The notes below the pieces were generated by a model. The model saw only the letters and a program-made list of their open reading frames with translations, ran no database searches and was not told where the DNA came from. This document shows positions 12,258 through 24,100 of a stretch of DNA of 64,000 bases, in pieces (the stretch's first letter is position 1; each line of letters begins with the position of its first letter). The translations under genes were made by a program, and so were the position numbers. Origin of the DNA: Mercenaria mercenaria (taxonomy: Eukaryota; Mollusca; Bivalvia; Venerida; Veneridae); NCBI RefSeq assembly GCF_021730395.1, contig NC_069363.1, forward strand, positions 57,593,001-57,657,000, given 5' to 3'.

Positions 12258-13276
12258 TAGAGACCGTACCATAGCTCTTCGCATACTTTGATTTTTCAAA
12301 CTAAAGTGATTTTTACAAGTGCACCGGTTACGATAAAAATGTAAACAACGGACTCTGTCTATGAAACTTTGAAATGAATGAATGACAGTCGATCTCAGTC
12401 ATAATACTGATTGACAGTGAATGCTAATGACTCCATGTGTTGCAGAAAGGTATTTAGTTTGTAACTGTAATTTCCCATCAATTGAAATCCTCTCAAAACT
12501 GGTAAAATAATTACTTATATTTGGACAAATCTCATCGTCTTTGCCGTTCGGCAGCTGCAAAAAGGGCAAATATAAAAGATTCAGTGTAAGTAATATTTCA
12601 CTGGTACTGCCAGTTAGTAAGTTCATACTCTGAACAACACGTCAGAGAAATTTGGGCAGATTTGACCAATTATGACGTTGGCAGCATTAGATTATATTTT
12701 TTCTTTACACAAAAATTGCCGTTAGGTAACAAAGTGAATACGCCGATAATCCGGAGTTCACCGATTATTGTTCCAGTTCACGCAATGTAATCCAGCAATT
12801 AAACTGCATAGCTATTAGCTACTGCTGTTATAGGGAAGTGGTAGAGTGTCTGCCTTAGGGGTGAGAGGTCCTGGGTTCGAGTCCCAGTTAGAGCTTAACT
12901 CTATTTAGATTCTGCTAAAGCATAGTTTTGCTGTTAATAGACTGCTCCAGATGTTCTAAATTTTTAGCACACAGTATCATGGATCAGTATTTAGCAATCC
13001 AGATCAAAGTTGAAAGTTAAATCAAATGCACCCAATTAGAAAATATTGACTATATTATGTCCCTTTGATGTTTATGCTCTCCATGTTCAAGAAGAGTTAC
13101 ATTTCCTTGATCACAAAATTTTCGTTATCATGAAAATATTAAATGCTCATAACTCCGCACTTCTGGTTAAAATATTGTCTATATTTCTGTTTTTGAGAAA
13201 TATATGGACATTTCTCTTCATTTCAAAGCTTTTTAACTTCAAACCTATGATTTGAAAAACTTAGGTACTATCTCTA
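12258..13276. mobile_element. About 1-kb insertion with imperfect short TIRs
   Basis: Blocks 1 and 2 read from ctatacctag onward into ggtaaaggtacaac, but here about 1 kb follows instead. Its ends are tagagaccgtacc (12258-12270) and ggtactatctcta (13264-13276), inverted matches at 11 of 13 bases, with TA as possible target. It contains a tRNA-like sequence and no protein frame that I trust. Confidence 0.4.
12833..12893 (+). pseudogene. tRNA-like sequence (SINE head or tRNA relic)
   Basis: A-box-like tggtagagtgtctgcc is followed by ccttaggggtgag and a perfect B box GGTTCGAGTCC. The anticodon stem pairs poorly and the acceptor ends do not match, so it is not a working tRNA. The loop resembles that of a proline tRNA (AGG). 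Confidence 0.5.
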
Positions 13277-13283
13277 TAAATTA

Positions 13284-13607
13284 TATAGTAGACGCAACTT
13301 GACCGCGATGGTTGACCTTAGGCTGATTATTCATATCGGTTATTTCATTATAGAAATCAAGGGTGCTTAGGGTAGCCGTGTATATTTATATGGAATTAGT
13401 TTGTATACAGTGCAGTATCAAAGTATATATACTTACATTTGATCAATTAAAACTTTCCAATACACTAATTTATATTTACACAAAATTATATTTCCTTTTT
13501 CTCGTGCAGCTCGTGTTTTACGTACACTCCTTTTCAATAATAGGTTGTGCCTCATTATGTATTATAATGCAAAGGTCAACCATCGGGGTCAAGTTGCGTC
13601 TACTATA
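13284..13607. mobile_element. MITE with about 34-bp TIRs and TA target
   Basis: The left end TAGTAGACGCAACTTGACC and following bases to 13319 are the inverse of the right end (13572-13605), with one mismatch in about 33 bases. The outer bases TA are duplicated, as in Tc1/mariner-type insertions. The 324-bp interior is AT-rich and non-coding. It splits the conserved leader of block 3 just before tagtataca. Confidence 0.8.
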
Positions 13608-13704
13608 GTATACATAGGGGTAGGACATGAATAATTTTCTTTCTGGTCTGGTGGCAGTGGCCAGTGTAAGAGATTTCGAACTTAGTCTAGTATTAAAAAT
13701 ATTA

Positions 13705-13776
13705 TAGCAGAGCGAGGTTTCGATCCTCGGACCTCTGGGTTATGGGCCCAGCACGCTTCCACTGCGCCACTCTGCT
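13705..13776 (-). tRNA. tRNA-iMet-CAT: Initiator tRNA-Met (CAT), block 3 copy a
   Basis: Identical over 72 nt to the copy at 5637-5708: A1:U72, three G:C pairs beneath the CCCATAA anticodon loop, ATCGAAA T loop and a fully paired T stem. A T5 terminator follows (plus strand tattaaaaatatta). Confidence 0.94.
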
Positions 13777-13974
13777 CTACGATTACTTAATTCGAATTAA
13801 GTAATAAGATTTGAAATTATTACATTTTGTTGCATCAGAAAATATTAAAAATGTTGTAAGCGTAGGGGCAGACTACTACATCAGGATTGTGTTGAATGTA
13901 TTCAGGCTATCTGATACTGACGACTGATGCCAGTGTTAAAAATTCCAAACTAAGTCCAGCAATAAAAAATGTTA

Positions 13975-14046
13975 TAGCAGAGCGAGGTTTCGATCCTCGG
14001 ACCTCTGGGTTATGGGCCCAGCACGCTTCCACTGCGCCACTCTGCT
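13975..14046 (-). tRNA. tRNA-iMet-CAT: Initiator tRNA-Met (CAT), block 3 copy b
   Basis: Same intact 72-nt sequence as copy a, 270 bp away. The terminator is a T6 run (plus strand aataaaaaatg). It is the only b-position copy that stayed fully intact, as its counterparts at 1190 and 10817 are damaged. Confidence 0.94.
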
Positions 14047-14260
14047 CTACGTATATCTATTTTGAATAAAGTAATCAGATTTTTTTTAATTATTACATTT
14101 TGTTGCATCAGAAAATATTTAGAAAGGTGTAAGCCTTTGGGGATTCTACAACATCAGGAAGGTGTTGAATTTATTCTAGACTGTCTAAAGCAGCTATGTG
14201 ACACTAACGACTGATGCCAGTGTAAAAGATTCCAAACTAAATGCAGCAATAAAGATACTA

Positions 14261-14332
14261 TAGCAGAGCAAGGTGTCGATCCTCGGACTTACGGGTTATG
14301 GGCCCAGCACGCTTTCACTGCGCCATTCTGCT
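14261..14332 (-). pseudogene. Decayed initiator tRNA-Met, block 3 copy b2
   Basis: The CAT loop is kept, but changes in the T loop and stem (aaggtgtcgat), the anticodon stem (ttacgggttatg) and the acceptor (ccattctgct) break the pairing. There is no T run of four or more directly after it. Likely silent. Confidence 0.75.
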
Positions 14333-14529
14333 TTATGTTAAAAATATATGCTTTAATTTTATAACAAAACACTTTATACTGTTATATCAGAACCTATTTT
14401 ATACATCACCCACAGTAAGAAAAGAAAATAAGGTGATTTCTTGAAGAAGATTAAATTGAATTCACTTAGTACTGTCTAGTTCATACCAGAAACAAAGAAT
14501 TCGAAGTCCATCCAGAAGCACGGGAAGGT

Positions 14530-14966
14530 GTTTATTCATGCTGATGCAGATTACACATTCATACAGTATGTTCCTAATGTCAGGAGAAAGAACAGTCATA
14601 CTGACCCAGATTTCCCATTCATACAGTCTGTTCCGTAATGCAGAAGAAAAGCAATTATAAAGACGCAGATAACTCATTCATACAGTGTGTTCCGCAATGT
14701 CAGCAGGAAAGCAGATTAAGCATTCAAACAGTATGCCCCATAATGTCAGGAGAAAGAACAGTCATACTGACCTAGATTTCCCATTCATACAGTCTGCTCC
14801 ATAATGTAGAAGAAAAGCAATTAGAAAGACGCAGATTACTCATTTATACAGTGCATTCCGTAATGTCAGCAGGAAAGCAATTCAAACAGTATGTCCCATA
14901 ATGTCATAAGAAAGAACAGTCATACTGACCCAGATTTCCCATTAATACAGTCTGCTCCATAATGTA
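14530..14966. repeat. About 60-bp repeat array, block 3
   Basis: Expanded version of the array in block 1, about eight units with cattcatacagt and aatgtcaggagaaagaacag. Several neighbouring units alternate (gcagaagaaaagcaatt against gtcaggagaaagaacag), suggesting unequal exchange of multi-unit steps. It resumes at 15235-15300 after the LTR. Confidence 0.75.
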
Positions 14967-15230
14967 TGTCACGGGGGCCTTTTATACAATATGGGTTCTG
15001 TATGAGGAAATCTGTAAATATATGTATAATATATTTATTACAATACAATATATATCAATCTATCTAGGGTAATGTGATGTTATCGGATTAGTATGGTACG
15101 GCATCCGTCAGTAGAGTATTGTATTGGAATGTATAGGTCGTGGAGGAGAATGCATATTAAACTATTGGAATATAATAAATCACACTGACACTATAGACCT
15201 TACACAATTCTTATTTTATGACCTATGACA
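14967..15230. mobile_element. Solo LTR, fossil LTR retrotransposon
   Basis: A 264-bp sequence that begins TGTCACGGGGGCC and ends CTATGACA, i.e. with the TG...CA ends of long terminal repeats, flanked by a 4-bp direct duplication TGTA (14963-14966 and 15231-15234). The uninterrupted target is visible in neighbouring repeat units (aatgtagaagaaaagcaa near 14812). No internal region or second LTR is present, so this is a lone LTR left by recombination. The family (Gypsy or other) is not determinable. Intact duplications suggest it is not very old. Confidence 0.72.
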
Positions 15231-15426
15231 TGTAGAAGAAAAGCAATTATACCGACACAGATTACTCATTTATACAGTGCGTTCCCTAATGTGAGGAGAG
15301 TACTTATATAAATAGACTATGGACTAAGCCCGATGATGAAATACTTCGGAAACGCTTTTTCTGCACCGCCAGTCTGCTCAATGTAAGTATATTTTTCAAA
15401 TTAAAGAAAACATATATTGCAACATT

Positions 15427-15935
15427 ATAGCTTTTAAACTTACTGCGGCACAATTAATGACGTAGAATAACAAAATGTTTTAATAAAATATAGTAATTCA
15501 GGGAGGCTTAAAATAGTTAATTATTTCCCTATATAAACAAATTCAGCCTAAGTTAACACATTAAATTACACTTTTCAGGGGCAAAACATTTCTTTCATTC
15601 CGTTATTTCGAATCGAAAATCTGTGGAAAAACAATCAAACTTTGCGAAAAAATACCGTTTCTATGAGCATTTCAGTTCACTATTCTATGGCGAAAGTGCA
15701 GAAACATTAAACAGTTTATGAAGATGTGTCATTATCACCATAATTCGACTGTCATGCAATCTCCTTTTTAAAACTAAGATTTCGACACTTAGGTGATCGA
15801 ATAACTAAACAGTCGTCTCTCATTCTTATGATTTAAAAATCACAAGTTAAAAGAAATGATGAAATAGTTCTGATAGGTCACCTTAACAGGACACACAAAT
15901 TATAAATAACAGTTACACTTTTATGCTCCTGCGAT
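15427..15935 (-). repeat. Tandem tRNA-iMet block 4, truncated and diverged
   Basis: Matches the leader of blocks 1-3 with many substitutions and small gaps (cttactgcggcacaattaatg; ctttgcgaaaaaataccg; gacacttaggtgatcgaataac; cttaacaggacacacaa). It stops after tttatgctcctgcg and has no tRNA. It is the oldest-looking block and marks the right edge of the array. Confidence 0.75.
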
Positions 15936-18900
15936 AAGTATTTCATCCTTGCAATTTGTTTTAGAATATTTTGATATTCGCTTATTGTTATTCATTAACT
16001 CTGATCTTATATGATGGTTTTATTTTTGATGATTTTGATGAGCATGGTGTTGTTGCTTGTGCACGAGAAGATCGTTCTGTAAGCTACGTCTTACAACACG
16101 TATATTACGTAAGGTAGATATATACCTGGGAATAAGGTAAGACTTACTTCTTCAAAGTCACTTTAGTAAATATACACAGTAAGTGAATTTTTTTTTTTTA
16201 CATTTTTTTACAAAATTCACATTAAACATTTTTACGATAAGTGCTATATTTGATGTGTATTGAAATATAGTTTCAATAAACGGTTTTCTCCCACTGTCTC
16301 AACGATGTGAAAAGGGGTCATAATTTGTAAAAGAGGGGGCCAAAATTACTCACTGTATCATTTTTCATATACTTTTTACCAGGCCCGGATCCAGGGGGTC
16401 TGTGCCCCCCACCCCAAGGATGCCCCAGAGGCCACCATTTCATACCTATATTGGGGAGGGCCCCCCTGGTCACACTAAAATGATGGGAGTACCTCCTCCC
16501 GTACCTCAAATTTTAGTCCAAAAAGGCACGAGAGGAGGGTCCCAACCCGTACCTATACACATTCGGCCCGGTTACGCCTTCGAATAAAAAAGTTCTTGTA
16601 AGTATACAAATTTCGATTTGTGGAAGGCTTAACGTGTCGTAATGTTGTAATTGAGGTCTATGGAAAAACAATTAGTGGCCTTTAACTCGGTGGTAGCTTT
16701 AACGTTTATTTCGCAAGGAGGTGAATGAACGGATATTGTCGCGAAGGACCCATGCAGGAAATTATACTCAAACCTTCAATAATTTTACCAAAAAATGGTC
16801 ATCTGCAGAAATCCTTACTAATATTATCACCATAAATAAACAATTAAGCATACATAACAGTACAGGAAATTTATGAAATAATATATACCATCGCCTATCA
16901 TTTAGAAGAAGGGGGGCTACTATATCGGCCTTGATAGAATTTATCCAGTACTTTTAAAAGCAATTATTCCCCTTTACTTGAAACCCTTCATTTTGTAGTT
17001 AATGTGTCCTTGTAATTTAACAAATTTGTACAATTATATGTTAGTAAAAGTGATAATGAGACGCATTTTGCAAGTTATAATATACAGAAGACTGGGTGGG
17101 GGAAATTTCGAACTATACGACGGCACTACGTCCTCCTAGAGAGTATATAGTGTTAAAATATAGCTGCATCATGACCTCCTTATTCAGGGAGAATTATATT
17201 GAGGGAGGCAACTACACCGGCTCTATCTGGATTCTCAAAATGTTTTTCGCACCGATTAAAATAGTTGCTCCCCTTTACGTTATAGTAATGCACATTTAAG
17301 AAAACCGCCGACATAGTGTAGGTATTTCAATCTAGATGTTGCGAGTTCGATTCTCTGATGGTTTGATGGACATTTCACGTCTGAGTGGTGTTGTCCTCTG
17401 CATAAATCTATGTAGAGAAATTGCAATTTGCTTGCAAGGAACATGTTAGGCTGTAGGTAAATATATAGAAATGATCGCCGTATTTTTGAGACGGATAAAG
17501 CATCGTATACATATGAAGAAGTCAATATTATAGAGAAACTGCTTCCCTTTAATAATTTATTCTTGAATCACTCGACATATTACGTGGTAGTTTTAAGCCT
17601 ACCACTGGGCGGAACACTTTTTAAGCTGCATGTGTCAGACTTTTGAATGAGGCGTCAACATAAAATCAAAAAGCATGTTTTCCCATTAGGCTACTTACAC
17701 CTATGTTTACAATTTAATAAAATCATTGTAAATTCCACCCCGCCAATCATCCACGTACCAGCCCGTTTCACGTATGATAGCGCGACGGTAAAATTTTCGA
17801 TTTATATATACTGGGTAAAAATAGCAAAGTCGGTCACGTGACATAGAATCAACCCGGGTTAAAATGTAGATGAAAGGTATGACGTCACGCATAAACAAAC
17901 AGTCACGATATAACGGATATTTGCAATAAAAATGCCATTATAGTCCTTCAAAATACGTCATTCAAATAAAAATATACCATTTCTAAAGCCTTTGTCATAG
18001 GCACAGTCAAACTTAATCATTCAGTTCGTTTAAAAGCTTAAATAAGAAATTACTATGTGCAGCAGTGGGATAACTATATTTGGGTTAGTTTTCGTGATCA
18101 TAATACCTATATATGGTAAATCGGGTCAAGTTAAGATTATATTATTATATATTCACTCCTTTTTGGGATATAAGAGCTTTATATAGGGTGTCCGTATACG
18201 TTAGCTTATAAGGTCGTAATTGCCTTCGTTATCAAGATACATTTGCAAAAATATTCTAATTAGCATGTGTGCACGTATTTTGAAGATTTGCTTTAATATC
18301 TATGACTAAATCCTTGGTTTTGAGTCTCTGATTTAGGACAAGTTTGCTTCCATTTACAGCACTGTGCTGACCGTATTTAAATTTTACGATAAGCGCACTG
18401 ACATATATATTATGTAACATGGCGTTTAGCACGCGTAATTAACTTTACTTATCTCAAGGCAGATTCAAGACTGGAGGGAGCTGTCCCTCTCCGTTAGAAT
18501 TCGGCGACCATACAGACAGCATAAAATTGAATCATACAGTAGTTAAAAATGTTGGCTCTACTATCAGTATTAGTCATATAAGCTGTTAATCTGGTGTCAT
18601 TCTTTAAAAAAGAAAGCATTGCGTCAAAATATTCAAGCTCAAACTATCTCAACTATTAGTCAGACTGCACCATTTGAGGTATACATGCCAATTATTTTCC
18701 GAGATAAGGGGATGGGGGCGTTCCTCCGGATCCGCCGAGAAACTCCGTGCTCCAGAATCTTGGATCTGCCCCTGTAATGCGCATGAACAATTTTATATAC
18801 AATAAATCTCTGACAATCCAACAAAGAAACTTTATAGGGAGAAAGATTTTTTTCTGTTGCTAATTTTGGTTCAAAGTGATTAATTATACGAAAGGTATAA

Positions 18901-19540
18901 TATCTCATTACTTTCAATCTTTGGTACAAATAATGTATTAATGCACGTAGCCACACTTAATTGGCGGCTTCCGCCACGGACAATTACAGGAATGCCCGGA
19001 AATGCCTGCAAAAAAGTGCCTTTACGCCAACAAAAGTCATCCTACCATGCTTAAATCTAAAGTACATAGTACATCAACCAAGGTTACCGAATATGTCGAT
19101 GGAAGGCAAATATTATCCTTTTTCACTTTCTTTAGCAAAGTGTGAATTAATTATTACACTGTCAAGCAATTACTTTTTTCCTTTAGTAAACAGTGCTACT
19201 CACAGCTAATATACTCCATTTCCAGCAGTTAATTACGAGTTACCCTGCTGAGAAGATTATGATAATATTATTACTAAGGGTCGTACCATATAGCGTGTAC
19301 AGTAATAGGCAACATTCTTATCTTGTTGATCATTTATTGATATCTATAAACTACACATATGCAGTATTGGTTGACAACAGTCATAAAATGATATCCTTAC
19401 TTTCGTATTTTTTTTAATTAAAAAAGTGACCAAGTATTGCAATACAGAAGTCCCCTACCGGCGGAAAACTTTGTTAGCGTTCGTTGTTGGCAACAGTGTT
19501 AAGACTAAACGTGCTTCAAGGCATTTAAGAGCTAAGAAAC
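15936..19540. other. Gene-poor stretch
   Basis: No exon that I can support. A GC-rich patch at 16380-16570 begins caggcccggatccaggggg, and 18650-18778 holds the similar complement of caggggcagatccaag. Both resemble hAT-type element ends, but no matching target duplication links them. A weak tRNA-like B box (gcgagttcgattctctg) with a body lies at about 17320-17480 and may be an old SINE. The rest is AT-rich without visible structure. Confidence 0.4.
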
Positions 19541-19559
19541 AAAAACTATTTTTACTTAA

Positions 19560-20010
19560 AAGTTTCAATAGTGTTCTTGACCTACAAGCATAGATCATGT
19601 ACGCGACACATTGTCTCATCAAGGAGAACATTAATGTGCAGTACTAAGATAGTCCATCCATGCACTTAAATGTTATGGAACGGGAACAATTTAATTTGAC
19701 CTTCAATAGTGGCCTTAACCTTTGACCGACAACCATGGATCATGTGCGCGACACATAGTCTAATCATGGGGAACATTGCTTTGTAGAAATAGAATCATCC
19801 TTCAATGCAATTAAAAGTTACGGAGTGGAAACAAATTTTTACCTGACCTATGTTGACACATTGTCTCATCATGGGGAAAATTTGTGTGTAGCACTAAGAT
19901 CAATCAATGCATATAGAGCGGAAACAATTTTGACTTGGCCTTCAATAGTGACCTCGACCTATGACCTACAAGCAAAAGTCATGTACTTGCATAATCTAAA
20001 TATTGCCCTC
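19560..20010. repeat. Degenerate tandem repeat, about three units
   Basis: The phrases gcgacacattgtctcatcaagg (19603), gcgacacatagtctaatcatgg (19747) and gacacattgtctcatcatgg (19855) recur, each followed by ggaac/ggaaa, then an agtccatc/aatcatcc type phrase and gaacaatttt. Spacing is 144 and then 108 bp. No element ends are seen. Confidence 0.6.
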
Positions 20011-20318
20011 TATTCACGTACGAACGTTCTTACGAAAGGACCTGCATTGGGTATTTCTTTTGCTAAAATTGGATCTATACACGGAACACCTGTTGCTCTG
20101 TTCCGCATATAGCTCCTCGGTCTCTTCATGCAGCATAGACTACGTAGTTGCTAATTCATTTAAGATAGTGAGATTAATTTCTAAAACGTGACTTAAAATA
20201 CTGTAGAGCATAGTCCAGATCCGATTTTACTTTCAGTAATGTGTGTGAAGTTCAGGCTTGGCATTCACATTTATATAGTAGAAAAAAAAACGAATGCCAA
20301 GGAGCTGAATGCCTATAT

Positions 20319-20545
20319 AGCCGTGCCATGAGAAAACCAACATAGTGGGTTTGCGACAGCATGGATCCAGACCAGCCTGCGCATCCGCGCAGTCCTGGTC
20401 AGGATCATGCTGTTCGCTTTCAAAGCCTATTGCAATGATAAAACTGTAGCGAACAGCATGGATCTGACCAGACTGCGGGATGCGCAGGCTGGTTGGATCC
20501 TTTTGGTCGCAAACCCACTATGTTGGTTTTCTCATGGCACGGCTC
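20319..20545. mobile_element. GAGCC-family palindromic MITE, copy A
   Basis: Long imperfect palindrome. It starts agccgtgccatgagaaaacc (first base of the end lost) and ends with the complement. Both halves contain gaccagcctgcgcatccgcg or its inverse, with a single-copy centre ctttcaaagcctattgcaat. The 4-bp duplication ATAT lies at 20315-20318 and 20546-20549. Confidence 0.85.
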
Positions 20546-21095
20546 ATATATAGCTTGGTTATTGGCATCCGATTTTATACAGCTGAACAAAAAGAATACA
20601 GAGTTGGATAGCCATAGTAACTAATGAATGCCGAGCTAGAATGCAGAGCTCGGCTACCGGCATTTGCTTGTCTAACCTAGGGTCATGCTAAATGTGTCGC
20701 GGGATTGTCTCTAAGACATATTTTTTTCGCATTAATTTTACACAGAATGGCAGACTGGTTAGACAGTTTAAGATATCGTTGAAATATCGCATCATCATAA
20801 ATGCATCATCGCGTGTTTAGCCGGTGGGTAGTTTTTCCAAAGAAGATAAACGCGTCATTCCTGTGACTAAAGCATGGGCCATAACACAAAACACTATAAT
20901 ACCTGGTCCAGATAATTAAAACCCAGGACTGGTGCCAAAGGTCACTTGCCAGTTATCATTTTTGTAGATTTTGGTGATTCTTGATCAAATGGTAACAATT
21001 TTCGGGACGTACCTACCTGCATACGCTCGCGCTTTCTTGCTCATTCGTACGCACGGACGGAAAAGAGCAAATCTTTACAACTCCCCCGCTTCCCT

Positions 21096-21142
<47 letters not shown>

Positions 21143-24100
21143 GGTGGGTGGTTGGTCGGCGGTTAAAATCATAAGTGCAACATACAGGGCCACATACTCG
21201 TGTTTTGTAAAACTCTTTTGTAGTGCTCTTACATTACTGTTAGTATTTTAATCCATGTATAGGGAGTCATATTCGAATTTTTACATACTTGCCTTTGTAT
21301 ACAGCTCCACGATAAGGGGAGCAATATAGGAAAACGTGCTCCGAATATGGCTCCCTATGGAGCTTTATCCTAAGGGGACCATATAGGGCGTGACAGGGCA
21401 GTTTATTGCCGCAATTTCCATGGCCGTCTGATTTTTCCCTGTTGATTGCGGCGAGTACAGTACTCATTGACAGTTTCAAAGTCCCTAAAGTTTTGATAAA
21501 TTCTGCAACAGACTAGGGGGAGTTCTGGAGGTTTTACGTACAAAAATAATCATTCTCGAGCATAGCTTAGACCTATTGACGTTTTGATTGCAGTTTTACG
21601 GCTGTCTCTTTTTGAGCTATCAGCAGTTGAAAAAAATGTCTGCTTTTAAGTACGGAAAATATGACTATGCGGAACAGAGACATATTCCAAATGGCACAAT
21701 TAACCTCAAAACATTTACCCGTCATTGGTACGAAAACGTGAAAATAGATCCAATTAGCACGTTACACTTTGTGTGCAGACTAAGAGCATTATAAATCTGT
21801 AATTTCCATTTCTCCCGATCTAATTAATTAAACTTGGCTTTTTACCTTGAAAACTATATAGTGCACGATAATCCTGTGCAGCACGAAATGTCATCGCAGC
21901 CGGAAAGTAATACATCGATATCGTTTGTTTTCAGTATATGGGCGGACGGCTGCACTTGCACCAGTGCTCATGTACTTTTCTTGGAACGAACGTTATATGT
22001 AGGGACACTGAAATACATTTTCGAGCGTTCGCGTCCCAATTTTCATAGCCTGGCGTCTAAGTTATTAGAGATTCGGTTATGCTCTGCACAATAGGACTGC
22101 GCGGTCAGGTGGACTTCAAGACATGTCTTGGTTCAAGGCACAAGGCACAAACATTAACTACTTGCATTTCGCGTGCCTTGGTGCTGAATATACTGTCTCA
22201 ATGTATAACAAAGATTCTCATATTAATTCCTGCACTATTTGATTTAAACTTACCATAAAATGGAAAATGACAGTAATTGAAATCAGATAAAACAAAGCTG
22301 CTTAGATATTTAAGAAGTTCAAGCTTTAACATTTACAATATCTAGTGGAAAATAAAACTAGTGTAAGTCGCCTGAAGCAACACAGTGCAGCACGCTATAC
22401 AGAAAACTACGAAGACCGTGTATTCATACTTCAATACACTATACTACATTCAATCAGAGTATTAATTCTTTTCGACTGTGATATTCAGATGCAACAGGCG
22501 TGAAAAAAATTAATGTTCTAACTGAAGACATCCAGCTAGGGATATTGGCCGCCGGTACTGCGAAGTCTATACCATTGCTTTTGTTTTCATATAACATGCA
22601 ATAGGATCTGTGTGAACATTTAGTGTTAATCTTTTTTTTTCCATGAAACTGTTCAGCATGTTGTAAACTCTGAACAATGTCTGGAAAGCGTATGAATATG
22701 ACTCGTTCCCTGTAGTGAAGTGCACACACCTTGCTTCAGAATACCTTATCAGCCCATGTATGGAATTGTCACATCAGAAACATATGAGAGGTGTGAACAC
22801 TTTGAAATTCACATCACGAATATTTCGAAATTTGTACTTTGCACCATTGTTTTAAAAATACTCGCACTTTGACTCGAAAAAACATGTGGCTGCACGCGTG
22901 CATACAGGTGACAAATAAGAGAGCATAGTGCTTCTAATACAAGTACGGAAAATGTAGTATAACATTTCTTTAACCTAAGTACCAGACATTTGTCATAAAA
23001 TCGGGTTGAAGTATTGGTGGAATTTAGGAAACGTTCCAAAATCGACCTCCAAAAGCAAACACCAACGGTTATTAAAGTACATCGCTTGTATTATCTCCAA
23101 AGTTTGTCTACCGGATAAATATAAATGTAATCTAGGTAAGAATACGTAGTATAAACGTACGAAAAGATTAAAAGTACGTCTGCTCAGCGCTGCACAAAGG
23201 AAATGAGGTCAAGAATTTGGGACGGTGTTAAAGAAATTTTGAAATCGGATTCGGAAAAAAATTGTAGTATCTGACAAGGCTTTATTTTATTAAGGTGAAA
23301 CATATGGACATAACCGGATGTGCTACGTAAGAAAAGGTAACAGTGTGCCTAGTTTGTTCCTAATGCATTCATGTAAACGGACATTGGACTCTTAGGAATG
23401 TTTTTAACTCCCAAAAGAATGGATTTCAAATTCTCTCTACGTAGTCCAAACACAGAATCCAAAAAGACGAATGCATAAACGCTCTTTATCCCCCGCCCCC
23501 CGCCCCCTCCCCCCAAAATGCTTTAAAACTGATCTTTAGGACTTACAAGTTACAATAAACTATTAATACAAGTTTGTCCTTTTATCTAAGCCTTGCATAA
23601 CGATTTATTACTGTTACAGTAGCAGATGTCGAATCAAACATTTGTTACTGTACATGTACATCATTGAACATATATTTATGTTTGTAGTGTTACAATACAA
23701 GTTGAACCCTCTCACAGTGCAAATGGCAAAGTTTTGGGGCAGGTAATAGACAGTATTTGTTTCTTTGTCAAATTGTCCATATATGTCTGGTCATTTTGGC
23801 TACCTGCATGACATACAAAGAAAACCACAGCTCCAACATTCTAAAATGTTGAGAAATACAATACCAAAATTCAAAGAAAAGATATAGCATCATTCATTTT
23901 ATTGCTTTGTGGATTCATAACAATCTATACATTTATGCAACTCAACAGTTACAAAGTCACGCAAACGTGAATAAATATGTCATTTGATAACATAACATAA
24001 TTTACGCATTAATATTTCACTAATTTCTGATTTTTTTTTATTTATAAAATAAATTTACAAAGGTCACCTTCATAATCATATTACATCGTCACATGTTAAG

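Larger units (their letters stand above)
11619..15426 (-). repeat. Tandem tRNA-iMet block 3
   Basis: Third block, about 2.2 kb after removing 12258-13607 and the LTR. It carries tRNA copies at 13705 and 13975 (both intact) and 14261 (decayed), so the tRNA-b sub-unit (about 280 bp) was duplicated once more here. A remnant of copy c is left near 15350-15380 (aacgctttttctgcaccgcc). Confidence 0.83.

Noticed and set aside
16380-18778. A single hAT-type element between the two ggatccag-like ends
   Set aside because: The ends match only in part, 8-bp flanks do not match, and no transposase remains are seen between them.
18660-18956. 98-codon minus-strand frame
   Set aside because: No domain or splice context, and part overlaps a GC-rich patch resembling an element end; treated as chance.
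19825-20112. 95-codon plus-strand frame
   Set aside because: Lies on the degenerate tandem repeat, whose other units do not keep the frame.
21588-22094. Two successive plus-strand frames of 68 and 86 codons in a slightly GC-richer patch
   Set aside because: No recognised motif, no convincing GT-AG joining, no repeat support.
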